A stretch of DNA of 64,000 bases from Streptomyces lycii. GTDB lineage: Bacteria; Actinomycetota; Actinomycetes; Streptomycetales; Streptomycetaceae. Each line of letters begins with the position of its first letter. Positions within the stretch are counted from its first letter, which is position 1. The stretch covers positions 1 to 64,000 of the forward strand of contig NZ_WHPN01000281.1 in NCBI RefSeq assembly GCF_009735685.1. Reading direction: 5' to 3'. The translations under genes were made by a program, and so were the position numbers. This document shows, in pieces, positions 50,602-59,476 of this stretch. A model generated the notes under the pieces. It was not told the DNA's origin. It made no database searches and worked only from the letters and a program-made list of their open reading frames with translations.

Positions 50602-51264
50602 GTGAACACAACTCCCCACCGAGGCATGCCCCGCCGCCCCCTGTCCCGCCGCACGGCCCTGGCCGCCGGCGCGGCCCTCTCGGCCGTACTGCTCACGGCC
50701 TGCGGAGCCGGCGACGACGGCTCCGGCCGCCCGTCGGCGGACTCCGGGGCCTCCGCCACCGCCGGGAACGGCACGCACAACGCGGCCGACGTCGCCTTCG
50801 CGCAGGGCATGATCCCGCACCACCGGCAGGCCGTCGCCATGTCGGAGAACGCCGCGGGGAAGGCGGCCTCCCCCGAGGTCGAGGACCTCGCCGCGGAGAT
50901 CGGGAAGGCCCAGGCTCCCGAGATCGAGACGATGTCCGGCTGGCTCGAATCCTGGGGGGAGAAGGTCCCCGAGGGCATGGGCGGCACGGCGGAGAACGGC
51001 CACGGCGCCCACCGCGGCCACGACCCCGCCATGCCCGGCATGATGGACGACCGGCAGCTGAAGGAGCTGAACGGCGCCTCGGGCAAGGAATTCGACACGC
51101 TGTTCCTGACGATGATGATCGAGCATCACGAGGGCGCGGTGAAGATGGCGGAGACCGAGCTGAAGCAGGGCGCGTACCGCCCGGCCAGGGATCTCGCCGC
51201 GGAGATCGTCAAGGCGCAGACCGGCGAGATCAAGCGGATGAAGCAGCTTCTCGACCCCGCCTGA
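50602..51264 (+). CDS. DUF305 family lipoprotein
   Basis: 220 aa from GTG 50602 (CAGGAG upstream). Lipoprotein signal ending LLTAC. Two DUF305 halves: FAQGMIPHHRQAVAMSENA and FLTMMIEHHEGAVKMAETELKQG, each with an HH pair and methionines, a likely Cu/Ag-binding arrangement. DUF305 proteins are often linked to copper resistance. It sits before the convergent copA-copZ operon. Confidence 0.9.
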   Translation: MNTTPHRGMPRRPLSRRTALAAGAALSAVLLTACGAGDDGSGRPSADSGASATAGNGTHNAADVAFAQGMIPHHRQAVAMSENAAGKAASPEVEDLAAEIGKAQAPEIETMSGWLESWGEKVPEGMGGTAENGHGAHRGHDPAMPGMMDDRQLKELNGASGKEFDTLFLTMMIEHHEGAVKMAETELKQGAYRPARDLAAEIVKAQTGEIKRMKQLLDPA

Positions 51265-51598
51265 TCCGCCGCCTCCGGCCGGGGGCGCCCGGTCCTCCCC
51301 GGTGAGTACGGGGGACACGGAACGCCGACGGCGGAGCGACGCCGGAGGCGAACACCGGGCGAGGACACCGGCCACCGGCCGCCGGTCGCCGACCGCCGCA
51401 CACCGGCCGCCGAAAGACCGACACCGAGGACCGGACGCCGCTTACCGACACCGAGGACCCGGACGCCGGACGCCGGGGGAGCCGCCGTGGCTCCCCCGGC
51501 ACCGGTGAGCTGCGCCGGTGCGCGGCACGAAGCCGAACCGGTGAGCCGCACCGGTGAGCCGCACGGCACTCCACCGGTGAGCGGCGCCCACGCCCGGC
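51265..51598. other. Convergent intergenic DNA, repeat-rich
   Basis: No gene seen. 51340-51480 repeats ccgccgcacaccggccgccg and gacaccgaggacc units; accggtgagc occurs four times at 51502-51582. Lies between DUF305 and the copper ATPase. Confidence 0.7.
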
Positions 51599-53857
51599 TC
51601 AGACCGCCGCCCGGAAGCCGCGCAGCCGGAGGCTGTTGCCGACGACGAAGACCGAGGAGAAGGCCATCGCCGCCCCGGCGATCATCGGGTTGAGCAGGCC
51701 GGCCGCGGCCAGCGGCAGCGCGCCGACGTTGTAGGCGAAGGCCCAGAACAGGTTGCCCTTGATGGTGCCCAGCGTCTTGCGGGACAGCCGGATCGCGTCG
51801 GCCGCGGCGCGCAGGTCGCCGCGGACCAGGGTGAGGTCACCGGCCTCGATGGCGGCGTCGGTGCCGGTGCCCATGGCGAGCCCGAGGTCGGCCTGGGCGA
51901 GGGCGGCGGCGTCGTTGATCCCGTCGCCGACCATCGCGACCGTACGGCCCTCCGCCTGGAGCCGCCTGACGACGTCGGCCTTGTCCTCGGGCATGACCTC
52001 GGCCAGCACCTCGTCGATGCCGACCTCGCGGGCCACGGACGCGGCGACGGCGCTGTTGTCGCCGGTGAGCAGGACCGGCGTGAGCCCGAGGGCCTTCAGC
52101 CGGGCGACGGCCTCGGCGCTGGTGGGCCTGACGGCGTCGGCGACCTCCAGAACGGCGCACGCACGGCCGTCCCGGGCGACGACGACGGCGGTACGGCCGG
52201 CCGCCTCTGCCTCGTTCTTCGCCCGGGCCAGGTCCGCCGGCAGCTCGACGGCCCGTTCCTCCATCAGCTTCCGGCGGCCGACGAGGACCGCGTGCCCGTC
52301 CACGACACCGCGGACGCCGAGGCCGGGAACACCGGCGAAGTCCTCGGGCACGGGCAGCGTTCCCACCCGCTCGGCGGCTCCGGCGGCGACGGCCCGGGCG
52401 ACGGGGTGCTCGGAGGCGTGCTCCAGCGCACCGGCCAGGCGCAGGATCTCCGTCTCGCTCTCACCGTCGGCGGTGTGGACGGCGAGCAGGGTCATCCTGC
52501 CGGTGGTGACGGTTCCGGTCTTGTCGAGCAGGACGGTGTCGGCCCTGCGGGTGTTCTCCAGGACTTCGGGGCCCTTGATGAGGATGCCGAGCTGGGCCCC
52601 GCGTCCGGTGCCGACCATCAGCGCGGTGGGCGTGGCCAGCCCCAGGGCGCACGGGCACGCGATGATCAGTACGGCGACGGCGGCCGTGAACGCGGCGGTC
52701 CAGCCCGCGCCGTTGCCGAGCCAGAAGCCGAGGGTGGCGAGGGCGAGGGTGATGACGACGGGCACGAACACGGCGGAGATCCGGTCGGCGAGCCGCTGCG
52801 CGGCGGCCTTGCCGTTCTGCGCGTCCTCGACCAGTTCGGCCATCCTGGCCAGCTGGGTGTCGGCCCCGACGCGGGTGGCCCGTACGACGAGTCGTCCCTC
52901 GGTGTTGACCGTGCCTCCGGTGACGCCGTCGCCGATGCCGACCTCGACGGGCACGGACTCGCCGGTGAGCATGGAGGCATCGACCGCCGAGGTGCCCTCC
53001 ACGACGGTGCCGTCGGTGGCGATCTTCTCCCCGGGACGGACCAGGAACCGCATGCCCTCCCGGAGTTCACCGATGGGAACGCGCTCCTCGCGGCCGCCGC
53101 GCAGCACGGTGACGTCCTTGGCGCCCAGCTCCATCAGGGCGCGCAGGGCGGCCCCGGCCCTGCGCTTGGACCGGGCCTCGAAGTAGCGCCCGGCCAGGAT
53201 GAAGGCGGTGACCCCGGCGGCCGCCTCCAGGTAGATGTTCCCGGCGCCGTCGGTCCGGGCGACGGTCAGCTCGAAGGCGTGTGTCATGCCGGGGGTGCCG
53301 GCGGTGCCGAAGAACAGGGCCCACACGGACCACAGGAAGGCCGCGGACGTGCCCACCGAGATCAGGGTGTCCATGGTCGCCGCGCCGTGCCGGGCGTTGG
53401 TGAAGGCCGCCTTGTGGAAGGGCCAGGCCGCGTACGTGACGACCGGGGCCGTCAGGGTCAGCGACAGCCACTGCCAGTACGCGAACTGGAGAGCGGGCGC
53501 CATGGCCATCGCGACGACCGGGACGGCGAGGACCACGGCGGTGACCAGCCGCTGCCGCAGCGACCGCAGTTCACCGGTCTCCGGAGCCCCGTCGGCCGGC
53601 TCGCCGGTGCCGCTCGGCGAGCCGGCGGGAGCGGGCGGGGTGGCGGTGTAGCCGGTCGCCTCGACGGTGCCGACGAGGTCCTCCACGCCGACACCCCCGC
53701 CGTAGGTGACCTTGGCCTTCTCGGTGGCGTAGTTGACGGTGGCGCTCACCCCGTCCATGCGGTTGAGCTTCTTCTCGACGCGGGCGGCGCAGGAGGCACA
53801 GGTCATCCCGCCGATGGCGAGTTCGACCTCGGCTGTTCCGCTGACGGTGGTGGTCAT
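51599..53857 (-). CDS. copA: Copper-transporting P1B-type ATPase CopA
   Basis: 752 aa. One N-terminal metal domain with GMTCASC, eight expected membrane helices, the transport motif [13 protein letters not shown], phosphorylation motif [18 protein letters not shown] (P1B HP motif) and hinge [12 protein letters not shown]. Exports Cu(I) across the membrane. ATG 53857 chosen (AGGAG five bases upstream) over GTG 53860. Downstream of copZ in one operon, from the CsoR-type operator near 54250. Confidence 0.95.
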   Translation of the reverse strand: MTTTVSGTAEVELAIGGMTCASCAARVEKKLNRMDGVSATVNYATEKAKVTYGGGVGVEDLVGTVEATGYTATPPAPAGSPSGTGEPADGAPETGELRSLRQRLVTAVVLAVPVVAMAMAPALQFAYWQWLSLTLTAPVVTYAAWPFHKAAFTNARHGAATMDTLISVGTSAAFLWSVWALFFGTAGTPGMTHAFELTVARTDGAGNIYLEAAAGVTAFILAGRYFEARSKRRAGAALRALMELGAKDVTVLRGGREERVPIGELREGMRFLVRPGEKIATDGTVVEGTSAVDASMLTGESVPVEVGIGDGVTGGTVNTEGRLVVRATRVGADTQLARMAELVEDAQNGKAAAQRLADRISAVFVPVVITLALATLGFWLGNGAGWTAAFTAAVAVLIIACPCALGLATPTALMVGTGRGAQLGILIKGPEVLENTRRADTVLLDKTGTVTTGRMTLLAVHTADGESETEILRLAGALEHASEHPVARAVAAGAAERVGTLPVPEDFAGVPGLGVRGVVDGHAVLVGRRKLMEERAVELPADLARAKNEAEAAGRTAVVVARDGRACAVLEVADAVRPTSAEAVARLKALGLTPVLLTGDNSAVAASVAREVGIDEVLAEVMPEDKADVVRRLQAEGRTVAMVGDGINDAAALAQADLGLAMGTGTDAAIEAGDLTLVRGDLRAAADAIRLSRKTLGTIKGNLFWAFAYNVGALPLAAAGLLNPMIAGAAMAFSSVFVVGNSLRLRGFRAAV

Positions 53858-53920
53858 CACTGCTCCTGTTCGGGGAGGGGCCCGGCGGGGGGCGCACGGG
53901 CGGGGCCCGGCGCGGCGGGT

Positions 53921-54211
53921 TCAGGCGGCGCGGCCGGTCAGTTCGTAACCGGCCTCGTCGACGGCCTCGGCGAGCCGGGCGTCGTCCGGTGCGCCGCCGG
54001 TGGTGACGGTGACCCGGCCGGCCGCGACGTCCACCTCGACGGACAGCACGCCGTCGAGGGCGCCGATCTCACGGGTGAGGGTGGTCTCGCAGTGGCCGCA
54101 GCTCATGCCGGCGACGGCGTAGACGGTGGTGTGGCCACCGGCAGCCCGGGCCGTGGTGGTCTCCGGCGCGCCGGTCGAGCAGCTTCCGTCAGGAGTACAG
54201 CAGGACGACAT
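53921..54211 (-). CDS. copZ: Copper chaperone CopZ-like (HMA domain)
   Basis: 96 aa. HMA domain TTVYAVAGMSCGHCETTLTREIGALDGV with the CxxC copper site, plus an extra Cys-rich N terminus (MSSCCTPDGSCS) that may bind additional metal. Delivers Cu(I) to CopA. ATG 54211 after GGAGG. Confidence 0.93.
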   Translation of the reverse strand: MSSCCTPDGSCSTGAPETTTARAAGGHTTVYAVAGMSCGHCETTLTREIGALDGVLSVEVDVAAGRVTVTTGGAPDDARLAEAVDEAGYELTGRAA

Positions 54212-54244
54212 GGTCTTTCCTCCAAGGAATCCATTACGGGCTCG

Positions 54245-54261
54245 ATACCCCTAGGGGGTAT
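54245..54261. promoter_or_regulatory. CsoR-type operator, copZ side
   Basis: ATACCCCTAGGGGGTAT, matching the CsoR consensus as I recall it, in the promoter of copZ-copA. The same 17-mer occurs at 54326-54342. CsoR releases this type of site on binding Cu(I). csoR itself is not in the window. Confidence 0.85.
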
Positions 54262-54325
54262 CGACGACAGATTCCTGTATACCCCCTCCCCCTATTCAGA
54301 GCAAGTCTCGCAGCGCACCTTGCGA

Positions 54326-54342
54326 ATACCCCTAGGGGGTAT
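54326..54342. promoter_or_regulatory. CsoR-type operator, second exact copy
   Basis: ATACCCCTAGGGGGTAT, 81 bases from the first, placed for the divergent gene at 54403. A degenerate third half-similar element (TATACCCCCTCCCCCTATT) lies between at 54278-54296. Confidence 0.85.
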
Positions 54343-54402
54343 AAGCTCCACGGTGCGGCCGCTCGTGCGGAAGCACACGTCCACCGGCAGAGGGAGAGCA
54401 CC

Positions 54403-55404
54403 ATGAACACCGCGTTGAAGATCACCGCGTTCGCCGCCGCGCTCACGGCGTCGTTCGGGGCCGCGTACGGACTGGGGTACGCCGTGGACCCCGTCGCCGC
54501 CGGAACCGCCCCCGCCGCGCACACCGGCCACGAGGAGGACCGGCGGGACGACGACACCGCGGCCGGCCCGGAGCACGGGAAGGCCGGACACGGGCGGGAC
54601 GGCCGGCCGGAGGCCGCGAGCGGCGGACTGAGCGTCTCCGAGGGCGGCTACACCCTCGACCTGGCCACCCCGCGCGTCCCCGCCGGGCAGAAGACCGAAC
54701 TGCGCTTCACCGTCCGCGACCGCGACGGCAGGCCCGTCACCGCGTACCGGACGGAGCACGGCAAGCAGCTGCACCTGATCCTGGCCTCACGGGACCTGGA
54801 CACCTACCGCCATCTGCACCCGGCCCGCGCCGCCGACGGGACCTGGAGCACTCCCGTGCGGCCGGCCGACGCGGGCGACTACCGCGTCCTCGCCGGCTTC
54901 CGCCCCCGGGCCGAGGGCGCGCCGCCCCTCACCCTGGGCGCCGACCTGGCAGTCTCCGGTGCCTACGAGCCCGGCGAACCGCCCGAGCCGTCCACCCGCG
55001 CCGGCGTCGACGGCTACACCGTGACCCTCGACGGGGCCCTGCGGCCCGGAGCGGCACGGGAGCTGGAGCTGACGGTCACCCGGGACGGCCGCCCCGTCAC
55101 CGACCTCCAGCCCCATCTCGGCGCCTACGGCCATCTCGTCGCCCTGCGTTCCGGCGATCTCGCCCAGCTCCACGTCCACCCGAACGGCGAGCCCGGCGAC
55201 GGCACCACCGAGCCCGGCCCGGCCGTCTCCTTCACCGCCACCGCGCCCAGCAGCGGCACGTACCGCCTCTTCCTGGACTTCAAGCACGACGGCAAGGTGC
55301 GCACGGCGGCCTTCACCGTCACCGCGGACCCGGCGGACCCCGCGGCCGGGGACACGTCGCAGGAAGGCCACGACGACGAGAAGGACGGCGGGCACCGGCA
55401 CTGA
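54403..55404 (+). CDS. Secreted or anchored His-rich protein, copper-regulated
   Basis: 333 aa. N-terminal membrane/signal segment (LKITAFAAALTASFGAAYGLGYAV), a His/Asp/Glu-rich linker (HTGHEEDRRDDD, HGKAGHGRDG), then two Ig-like domains containing HLHP and LHVHP (YRHLHPARAADGTWS; AQLHVHPNGEPGDGTTE), and tail ending GHDDEKDGGHRH. These suit extracytoplasmic metal binding. Control by the CsoR-type operator at 54326 suggests copper induction. Precise role unknown. Confidence 0.85.
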   Translation: MNTALKITAFAAALTASFGAAYGLGYAVDPVAAGTAPAAHTGHEEDRRDDDTAAGPEHGKAGHGRDGRPEAASGGLSVSEGGYTLDLATPRVPAGQKTELRFTVRDRDGRPVTAYRTEHGKQLHLILASRDLDTYRHLHPARAADGTWSTPVRPADAGDYRVLAGFRPRAEGAPPLTLGADLAVSGAYEPGEPPEPSTRAGVDGYTVTLDGALRPGAARELELTVTRDGRPVTDLQPHLGAYGHLVALRSGDLAQLHVHPNGEPGDGTTEPGPAVSFTATAPSSGTYRLFLDFKHDGKVRTAAFTVTADPADPAAGDTSQEGHDDEKDGGHRH

Positions 55405-55920
55405 CCGGGCCGCCGGCAGTACCGCGGTTCCCCGCGGTGCGGCACGTTCTACCGGGGGACGCACAGCCCCGCGTACTGGGAGCGGGAGCTGCGCGCCGCG
55501 CTCCCGGCCGGCCGTCCCCACCACGGCACGCACCCGCGAACGCGACCGTGATAGAGATCACGAAAAAATCGCCGGGCGGCAGCGGGGGAAACAGCCGGCA
55601 CCCGGCCCCCGGAACCCCGGCCGCCCGCCCGCGCCGCCGCCCCGCTGCGGCCGGCCCCGCACGTCCGCCCGACGGCACCCCGGACCGACCGGGAAACCGG
55701 CGGAGAGACCGAACCGGGGCCGCGAACCGGGAGCGGGACCGGGAGCGGGACCGGGAGCGATAGGGAGCGCGGCGCCGGGACAGGCCGGTGGACCGTGCAC
55801 CGCTCCCGCCCTGTCCGCCACCCCCGCCCTGTCCACCGGCTGTGCACCGGCCTCGGCGGGAGCAGTGAGCGGCACGGAGCGCGGCAGCCCTTCACCGGCC
55901 GTGACCGCCCCCGGGCACAG
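55405..55920. other. Intergenic stretch without a gene
   Basis: 516 bases before the tRNA region. A short hairpin ACCGCGG-ttcc-CCGCGGT (55421-55438) may end the upstream transcript. 55730-55760 repeats gggagcgggacc. Nothing else supported. Confidence 0.6.
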
Positions 55921-55970
55921 CGAAACGGGCTCCTCCTGGCGACTTTCGTCACTCGGAGAAGCCCGTCTCG
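55921..55970 (-). terminator. Terminator-like hairpin downstream of tRNA-Leu
   Basis: Imperfect arms 55921-55935 and 55956-55970 (cgaaACGGGCTcctc / gagaAGCCCGTctcg) with a 20-base loop, directly 3' of the tRNA on the minus strand. Confidence 0.65.
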
Positions 55971-55977
55971 GTACTTC

Positions 55978-56064
55978 TGGTGCGCGAGGGGGGAGTTGAA
56001 CCCCCACGCCCTTTCGGGCACTGGAACCTGAATCCAGCGCGTCTGCCTATTCCGCCACCCGCGC
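55978..56064 (-). tRNA. tRNA-Leu (anticodon CAG)
   Basis: 87-nt class II tRNA. Acceptor arms GCGCGGG and CTCGCGC pair along seven positions (one G-T), discriminator A, encoded CCA at 55978-55980. The anticodon stem CTGGA/TCCAG encloses TTCAGGT, giving CAG, which reads CUG, a major Leu codon here. The variable arm stem CCCG aaa GGGC is visible. T arm GGGGGTTCAACTCCCCC. No integrase or repeated att fragment is next to it. Confidence 0.96.
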
Positions 56065-56401
56065 ATGGGTGTTGTCGTTCGATGCTCTCACATCTCCGGG
56101 CCTGTCCGGATCACTGATCCGGGCCGCGGTCCGTGCTGTGGGAGCGCCTTCCGACATCCAGAAGATTAGCACGCCGGACAGGGTGGGTTCACACGCCTTT
56201 GCGCCGCCCCCGGGCGGTCCGCTCCCGTGGACCCCGCCGGTTGCGGGACACTGTCACGGAGCCGCCCCTACGATCCGTGTGAGGCGCGACACTGGGACGC
56301 GGGGGCGGGAAGTGGAACCACCGGTGTTTGCTGCTCGTGGATACGATCAGTAGGCAGTACCAGGACGCGATCGAGGCAAGCATCAAGGAAGGAGGTGCCC
56401 G
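56065..56401. promoter_or_regulatory. Leader region ahead of fhaA operon
   Basis: No gene in 337 bases. Likely holds the main promoter of the fha-pstP-rodA-pbpA operon. Near fhaA, AAGGAAGGAGGTG forms a very strong ribosome site. No clear -10/-35 pair was chosen. Confidence 0.5.
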
Positions 56402-57232
56402 GTGGGAGTACTGAAGCGCTTCGAGCAGCGTCTCGAGGGTCTCGTGAACGGCACCTTCGCCAAGGTGTTCAAGTCCGAGGTGCAGCCCGTCGAGATCGCG
56501 GGCGCACTCCAGCGCGAGTGCGACAACAACGCGACCATCTGGAACCGCGACCGCACGGTCGTCCCCAATGACTTCATCGTCGAGCTCAGCGCCCCCGACT
56601 TCGAACGTCTGAGCCCCTACTCCGGGCAGCTCGGCGACGAGCTGTCCGGCATGGTGCGGGACTACGCGAAGCAGCAGCGCTACACCTTCATGGGTGGCAT
56701 CAAGGTCCACCTGGAGAAGGCCGACGACCTGGACACCGGTCTCTACCGGGTCCGCAGCCGTACGCTCGCCACCAGCGAGTCCCAGCCCCAGGCCGGCCGC
56801 CGCCCGGCGGCCGCCGCACCGCACCCGGGCGGCTATCCGGCCCAGCCCGCGAGCCCGCCGCCGATGCCCGCGGGACCGCCTCCGGGCGCCCCGGCCCCGG
56901 GCCCGGCCCCGGTGACGCGGCTGCCCGGCGCCGGCCCGATGCCGGGCGCGCAGACCCGCCGCTGGATCGAGATCAACGGCACCCGCCATCAGATCTCCCG
57001 CCCCACCCTGGTGCTCGGCCGCAGCACCGAGGCGGACGTACGCATCGACGACCCCGGAGTCTCCCGCCGGCACTGCGAGATCCGGGCCGGGACGCCCTCG
57101 ACGATCCAGGACCTCGGGTCGACGAACGGCATCGTGGTGGACGGACAGCACACCACCCGCGCTACGCTCCGCGACGGCTCGCGGATCGTCGTGGGCAGCA
57201 CCACCATCGTTTACCGGCAAGCCGAAGGGTGA
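56402..57232 (+). CDS. fhaA: FHA-domain protein FhaA (DUF3662 + FHA)
   Basis: 276 aa from GTG 56402. N-terminal DUF3662 domain (LKRFEQRLEGLVNGTFAKVFKSEVQPVEIAGALQRECDNNATI), Pro/Gly/Ala linker, C-terminal FHA domain with LVLGRSTEADVRIDDPGVSRRHCEI and LGSTNGIVVDG, which binds phosphothreonine. In mycobacteria FhaA links PknB signalling to peptidoglycan synthesis through MviN/MurJ. First gene of the operon. Confidence 0.94.
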   Translation: MGVLKRFEQRLEGLVNGTFAKVFKSEVQPVEIAGALQRECDNNATIWNRDRTVVPNDFIVELSAPDFERLSPYSGQLGDELSGMVRDYAKQQRYTFMGGIKVHLEKADDLDTGLYRVRSRTLATSESQPQAGRRPAAAAPHPGGYPAQPASPPPMPAGPPPGAPAPGPAPVTRLPGAGPMPGAQTRRWIEINGTRHQISRPTLVLGRSTEADVRIDDPGVSRRHCEIRAGTPSTIQDLGSTNGIVVDGQHTTRATLRDGSRIVVGSTTIVYRQAEG

Positions 57233-57242
57233 AGCGGGGGCA

Positions 57243-57767
57243 ATGTCAGAGCTGACCCTCACGGTCATGCGGTTGGGTTTCCTGGCCGTACTGTGGCTGT
57301 TCGTCATCGTGGCCGTGCAGGTCATCCGTAGCGACCTCTTCGGCACCCGCGTCACGCAGCGCGCGGCCCGCCGCGGGGCCGACCAGAACCGTCCCCCGGC
57401 CGGTGCCGGCCGGCCCGCTCCGGACCGGGGCCGGCAGAGCGGCGGCCGCGGCGGCGGGCGGCAGCGGCGCGGCGCGCCCACCAAGCTGGTGGTCTCCGAG
57501 GGCACACTGACGGGCACGACCGTCGCGCTCCAGGGCCAGACCATCAGCCTCGGCCGGGCGCACGACTCGACGATCGTGCTGGACGACGACTACGCCTCCA
57601 GCCGGCATGCCAGGATCTACCCGGACCGTGACGGCCAGTGGATCGTCGAGGACCTCGGGTCCACCAACGGCACGTATCTCGACCGGACCCGGCTGACCAC
57701 CCCGACACCGATTCCGCTGGGTGCGCCGATCCGCATCGGCAAGACCGTCATCGAGCTGCGGAAGTAG
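57243..57767 (+). CDS. fhaB: FHA-domain membrane protein FhaB
   Basis: 174 aa. One N-terminal membrane helix (TVMRLGFLAVLWLFVIVAVQVI), basic linker, FHA domain (ISLGRAHDSTIVLDDDYASSRHARI, LGSTNGTYLD). FhaB (FipA in mycobacteria) is a PknB substrate and recruits partners to the growth zone. Ten bases after fhaA. Confidence 0.93.
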   Translation: MSELTLTVMRLGFLAVLWLFVIVAVQVIRSDLFGTRVTQRAARRGADQNRPPAGAGRPAPDRGRQSGGRGGGRQRRGAPTKLVVSEGTLTGTTVALQGQTISLGRAHDSTIVLDDDYASSRHARIYPDRDGQWIVEDLGSTNGTYLDRTRLTTPTPIPLGAPIRIGKTVIELRK

Positions 57768-57941
57768 TACGACAATGAGCGAGCGGAGCGAGCGCGCTTC
57801 GGCGGCCCCGGCCGCCGGAACCGCCCCGGCGGCTGTCCCGGCAGCTGTCCGGGCAGCGGCCGCCGGCGCGCTCCCGACCGGAGGGTGGGCAGTGTGGCTC
57901 GACAAGACCGGCTGTTCCCGGAGCCGACAGGCGAGGTGCGC

Positions 57942-59465
57942 ATGAGTCTGTCCTTGCGCTTCGCCGCCGGCTCGCACGACGGCATGATCCGCGAGCACAA
58001 CGAGGACTCCGGTTACGCCGGTCCCCGGCTGCTCGCCGTGGCCGACGGCATGGGCGGCCAGGCCGCGGGCGAGGTCGCCAGCTCCGAGGTGATCTCCACC
58101 ATCGTGCAGCTCGACGAGGACGTCCCCGGCTCCGACGTCCTGACGTCCCTCGGCACCGCCGTGCAGCGCGCCAACGACCAGCTCCGGGTCATGGTCGAGG
58201 AGGACCCGCAGCTGGAGGGCATGGGCACCACGCTCACCGCGCTCCTGTGGACCGGCCGCCGGCTCGGCCTCGTACACGTCGGCGACTCCCGGGCCTATCT
58301 GCTGCGGGACGGCGTCCTCACCCAGATCACCCAGGACCACACCTGGGTCCAGCGGCTCGTCGACGAGGGCCGGATCACCGAGGAAGAGGCCACCACCCAC
58401 CCGCAGCGCTCCCTGCTGATGCGCGCGCTGGGCAGCGGCGACCACGTCGAGCCCGACCTCTCCATCCGCGAGGTGCGGGCCGGTGACCGTTATCTCATCT
58501 GCTCCGACGGGCTCTCCGGTGTCGTCAGCCACCAGACGCTCGAGGACACCCTCGCCGGCTACCAGGGCCCGCAGGAGACCGTGCAGGAGCTGATCCAGCT
58601 CGCGCTGCGCGGCGGCGGCCCGGACAACATCACCTGCATCGTCGCCGACGTCCTCGACGTCGAGGGCAACGACACCCTGGCCGGGCAGCTCAACGACACC
58701 CCGGTCGTCGTCGGCGCCGTCGCGGAGAACCAGGGCCAGCTCGGCGACAACAGCGCCATGCAGACCCCGGCCGGCCGCGCCGCCGAGCTGGGCCGCAGCG
58801 TGCCGCAGCAGGGAAACCCCGGCCCGCCCGCCGGCGGCTTCGGCCCGCCCGGCAGCGGCGACCCGTCACTGGGCTCCCCTGCCGACGGCGGCTACGGGCC
58901 GTACACCGACGAGGACTTCACCAAGCCCCGCCGCCGCGGCACCTGGATCAAGCGGTCGCTGGGCATCGCGCTCGCGCTGGGCGTCGTCGGCGCCGGGCTC
59001 TACGGCGGATACCGCTGGACCCAGACCCAGTACTACGTCGGCACCAAGGACCAGCACATCGCGCTCTACCAGGGCATCAGCCAGGACCTGGCGTGGATCA
59101 GCCTGAACAAGGTGCACGGCGACCACCCCGAGATCGAACTCAAGTACCTCCCCGCCTACCAGCGGAACCAGGTCAAGGAGACCATCGCCGTCGGCAGCCT
59201 CGGCCAGGCCCGCGACAAGGTCGCCGAACTCGGCAGACAGGCCACGGCCTGCCGCAAGCAGGCCGAGGTCGACGCCGCCGAGCGCAAGCAGGCCGAGGAG
59301 CGGAAGAAGGCCGAGGACCAGCAGTCGGACAAGGCGGGCGCCGCCGGCGACACGGCCGGTGACCAGGGGGCCGACGCAGGAAAGGCCGACGCTCCGTCGC
59401 CCAGTCCCAGCCTGTCGGAGGAAGAGCAGCGGCTGGCCAAGCAGTGCGACAGCACGCAGCCGTAG
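57942..59465 (+). CDS. pstP: PP2C-type Ser/Thr phosphatase PstP
   Basis: 507 aa from ATG 57942. PP2C motifs REHNEDS, VADGMGG, VHVGDSRAYLLRDG, ICSDGLSGVV, GGGPDNITCIV with metal-binding aspartates. After a Pro/Gly-rich linker one membrane helix (SLGIALALGVVGAGLYGGY) and an external coiled-coil-like tail. Dephosphorylates the operon kinase and its substrates. A 16-residue-longer start, GTG 57894, has GGAGG nine bases upstream and is possible. Confidence 0.93.
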   Translation: MSLSLRFAAGSHDGMIREHNEDSGYAGPRLLAVADGMGGQAAGEVASSEVISTIVQLDEDVPGSDVLTSLGTAVQRANDQLRVMVEEDPQLEGMGTTLTALLWTGRRLGLVHVGDSRAYLLRDGVLTQITQDHTWVQRLVDEGRITEEEATTHPQRSLLMRALGSGDHVEPDLSIREVRAGDRYLICSDGLSGVVSHQTLEDTLAGYQGPQETVQELIQLALRGGGPDNITCIVADVLDVEGNDTLAGQLNDTPVVVGAVAENQGQLGDNSAMQTPAGRAAELGRSVPQQGNPGPPAGGFGPPGSGDPSLGSPADGGYGPYTDEDFTKPRRRGTWIKRSLGIALALGVVGAGLYGGYRWTQTQYYVGTKDQHIALYQGISQDLAWISLNKVHGDHPEIELKYLPAYQRNQVKETIAVGSLGQARDKVAELGRQATACRKQAEVDAAERKQAEERKKAEDQQSDKAGAAGDTAGDQGADAGKADAPSPSPSLSEEEQRLAKQCDSTQP

Positions 59466-59476
59466 GGGAGCCAGTC

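Noticed and set aside
55978..56064. tRNA-Leu as the attachment site of an integrated element
   Set aside because: No integrase, excisionase or duplicated tRNA 3' end was seen in the flanking sequence.
57775..57945. Small plus-strand reading frame MSERSERASAAP... between fhaB and pstP
   Set aside because: Composed of the gagcgagcggagcgag motif and Ala/Pro runs common in Streptomyces spacers, lacks a ribosome site and overlaps the pstP start.
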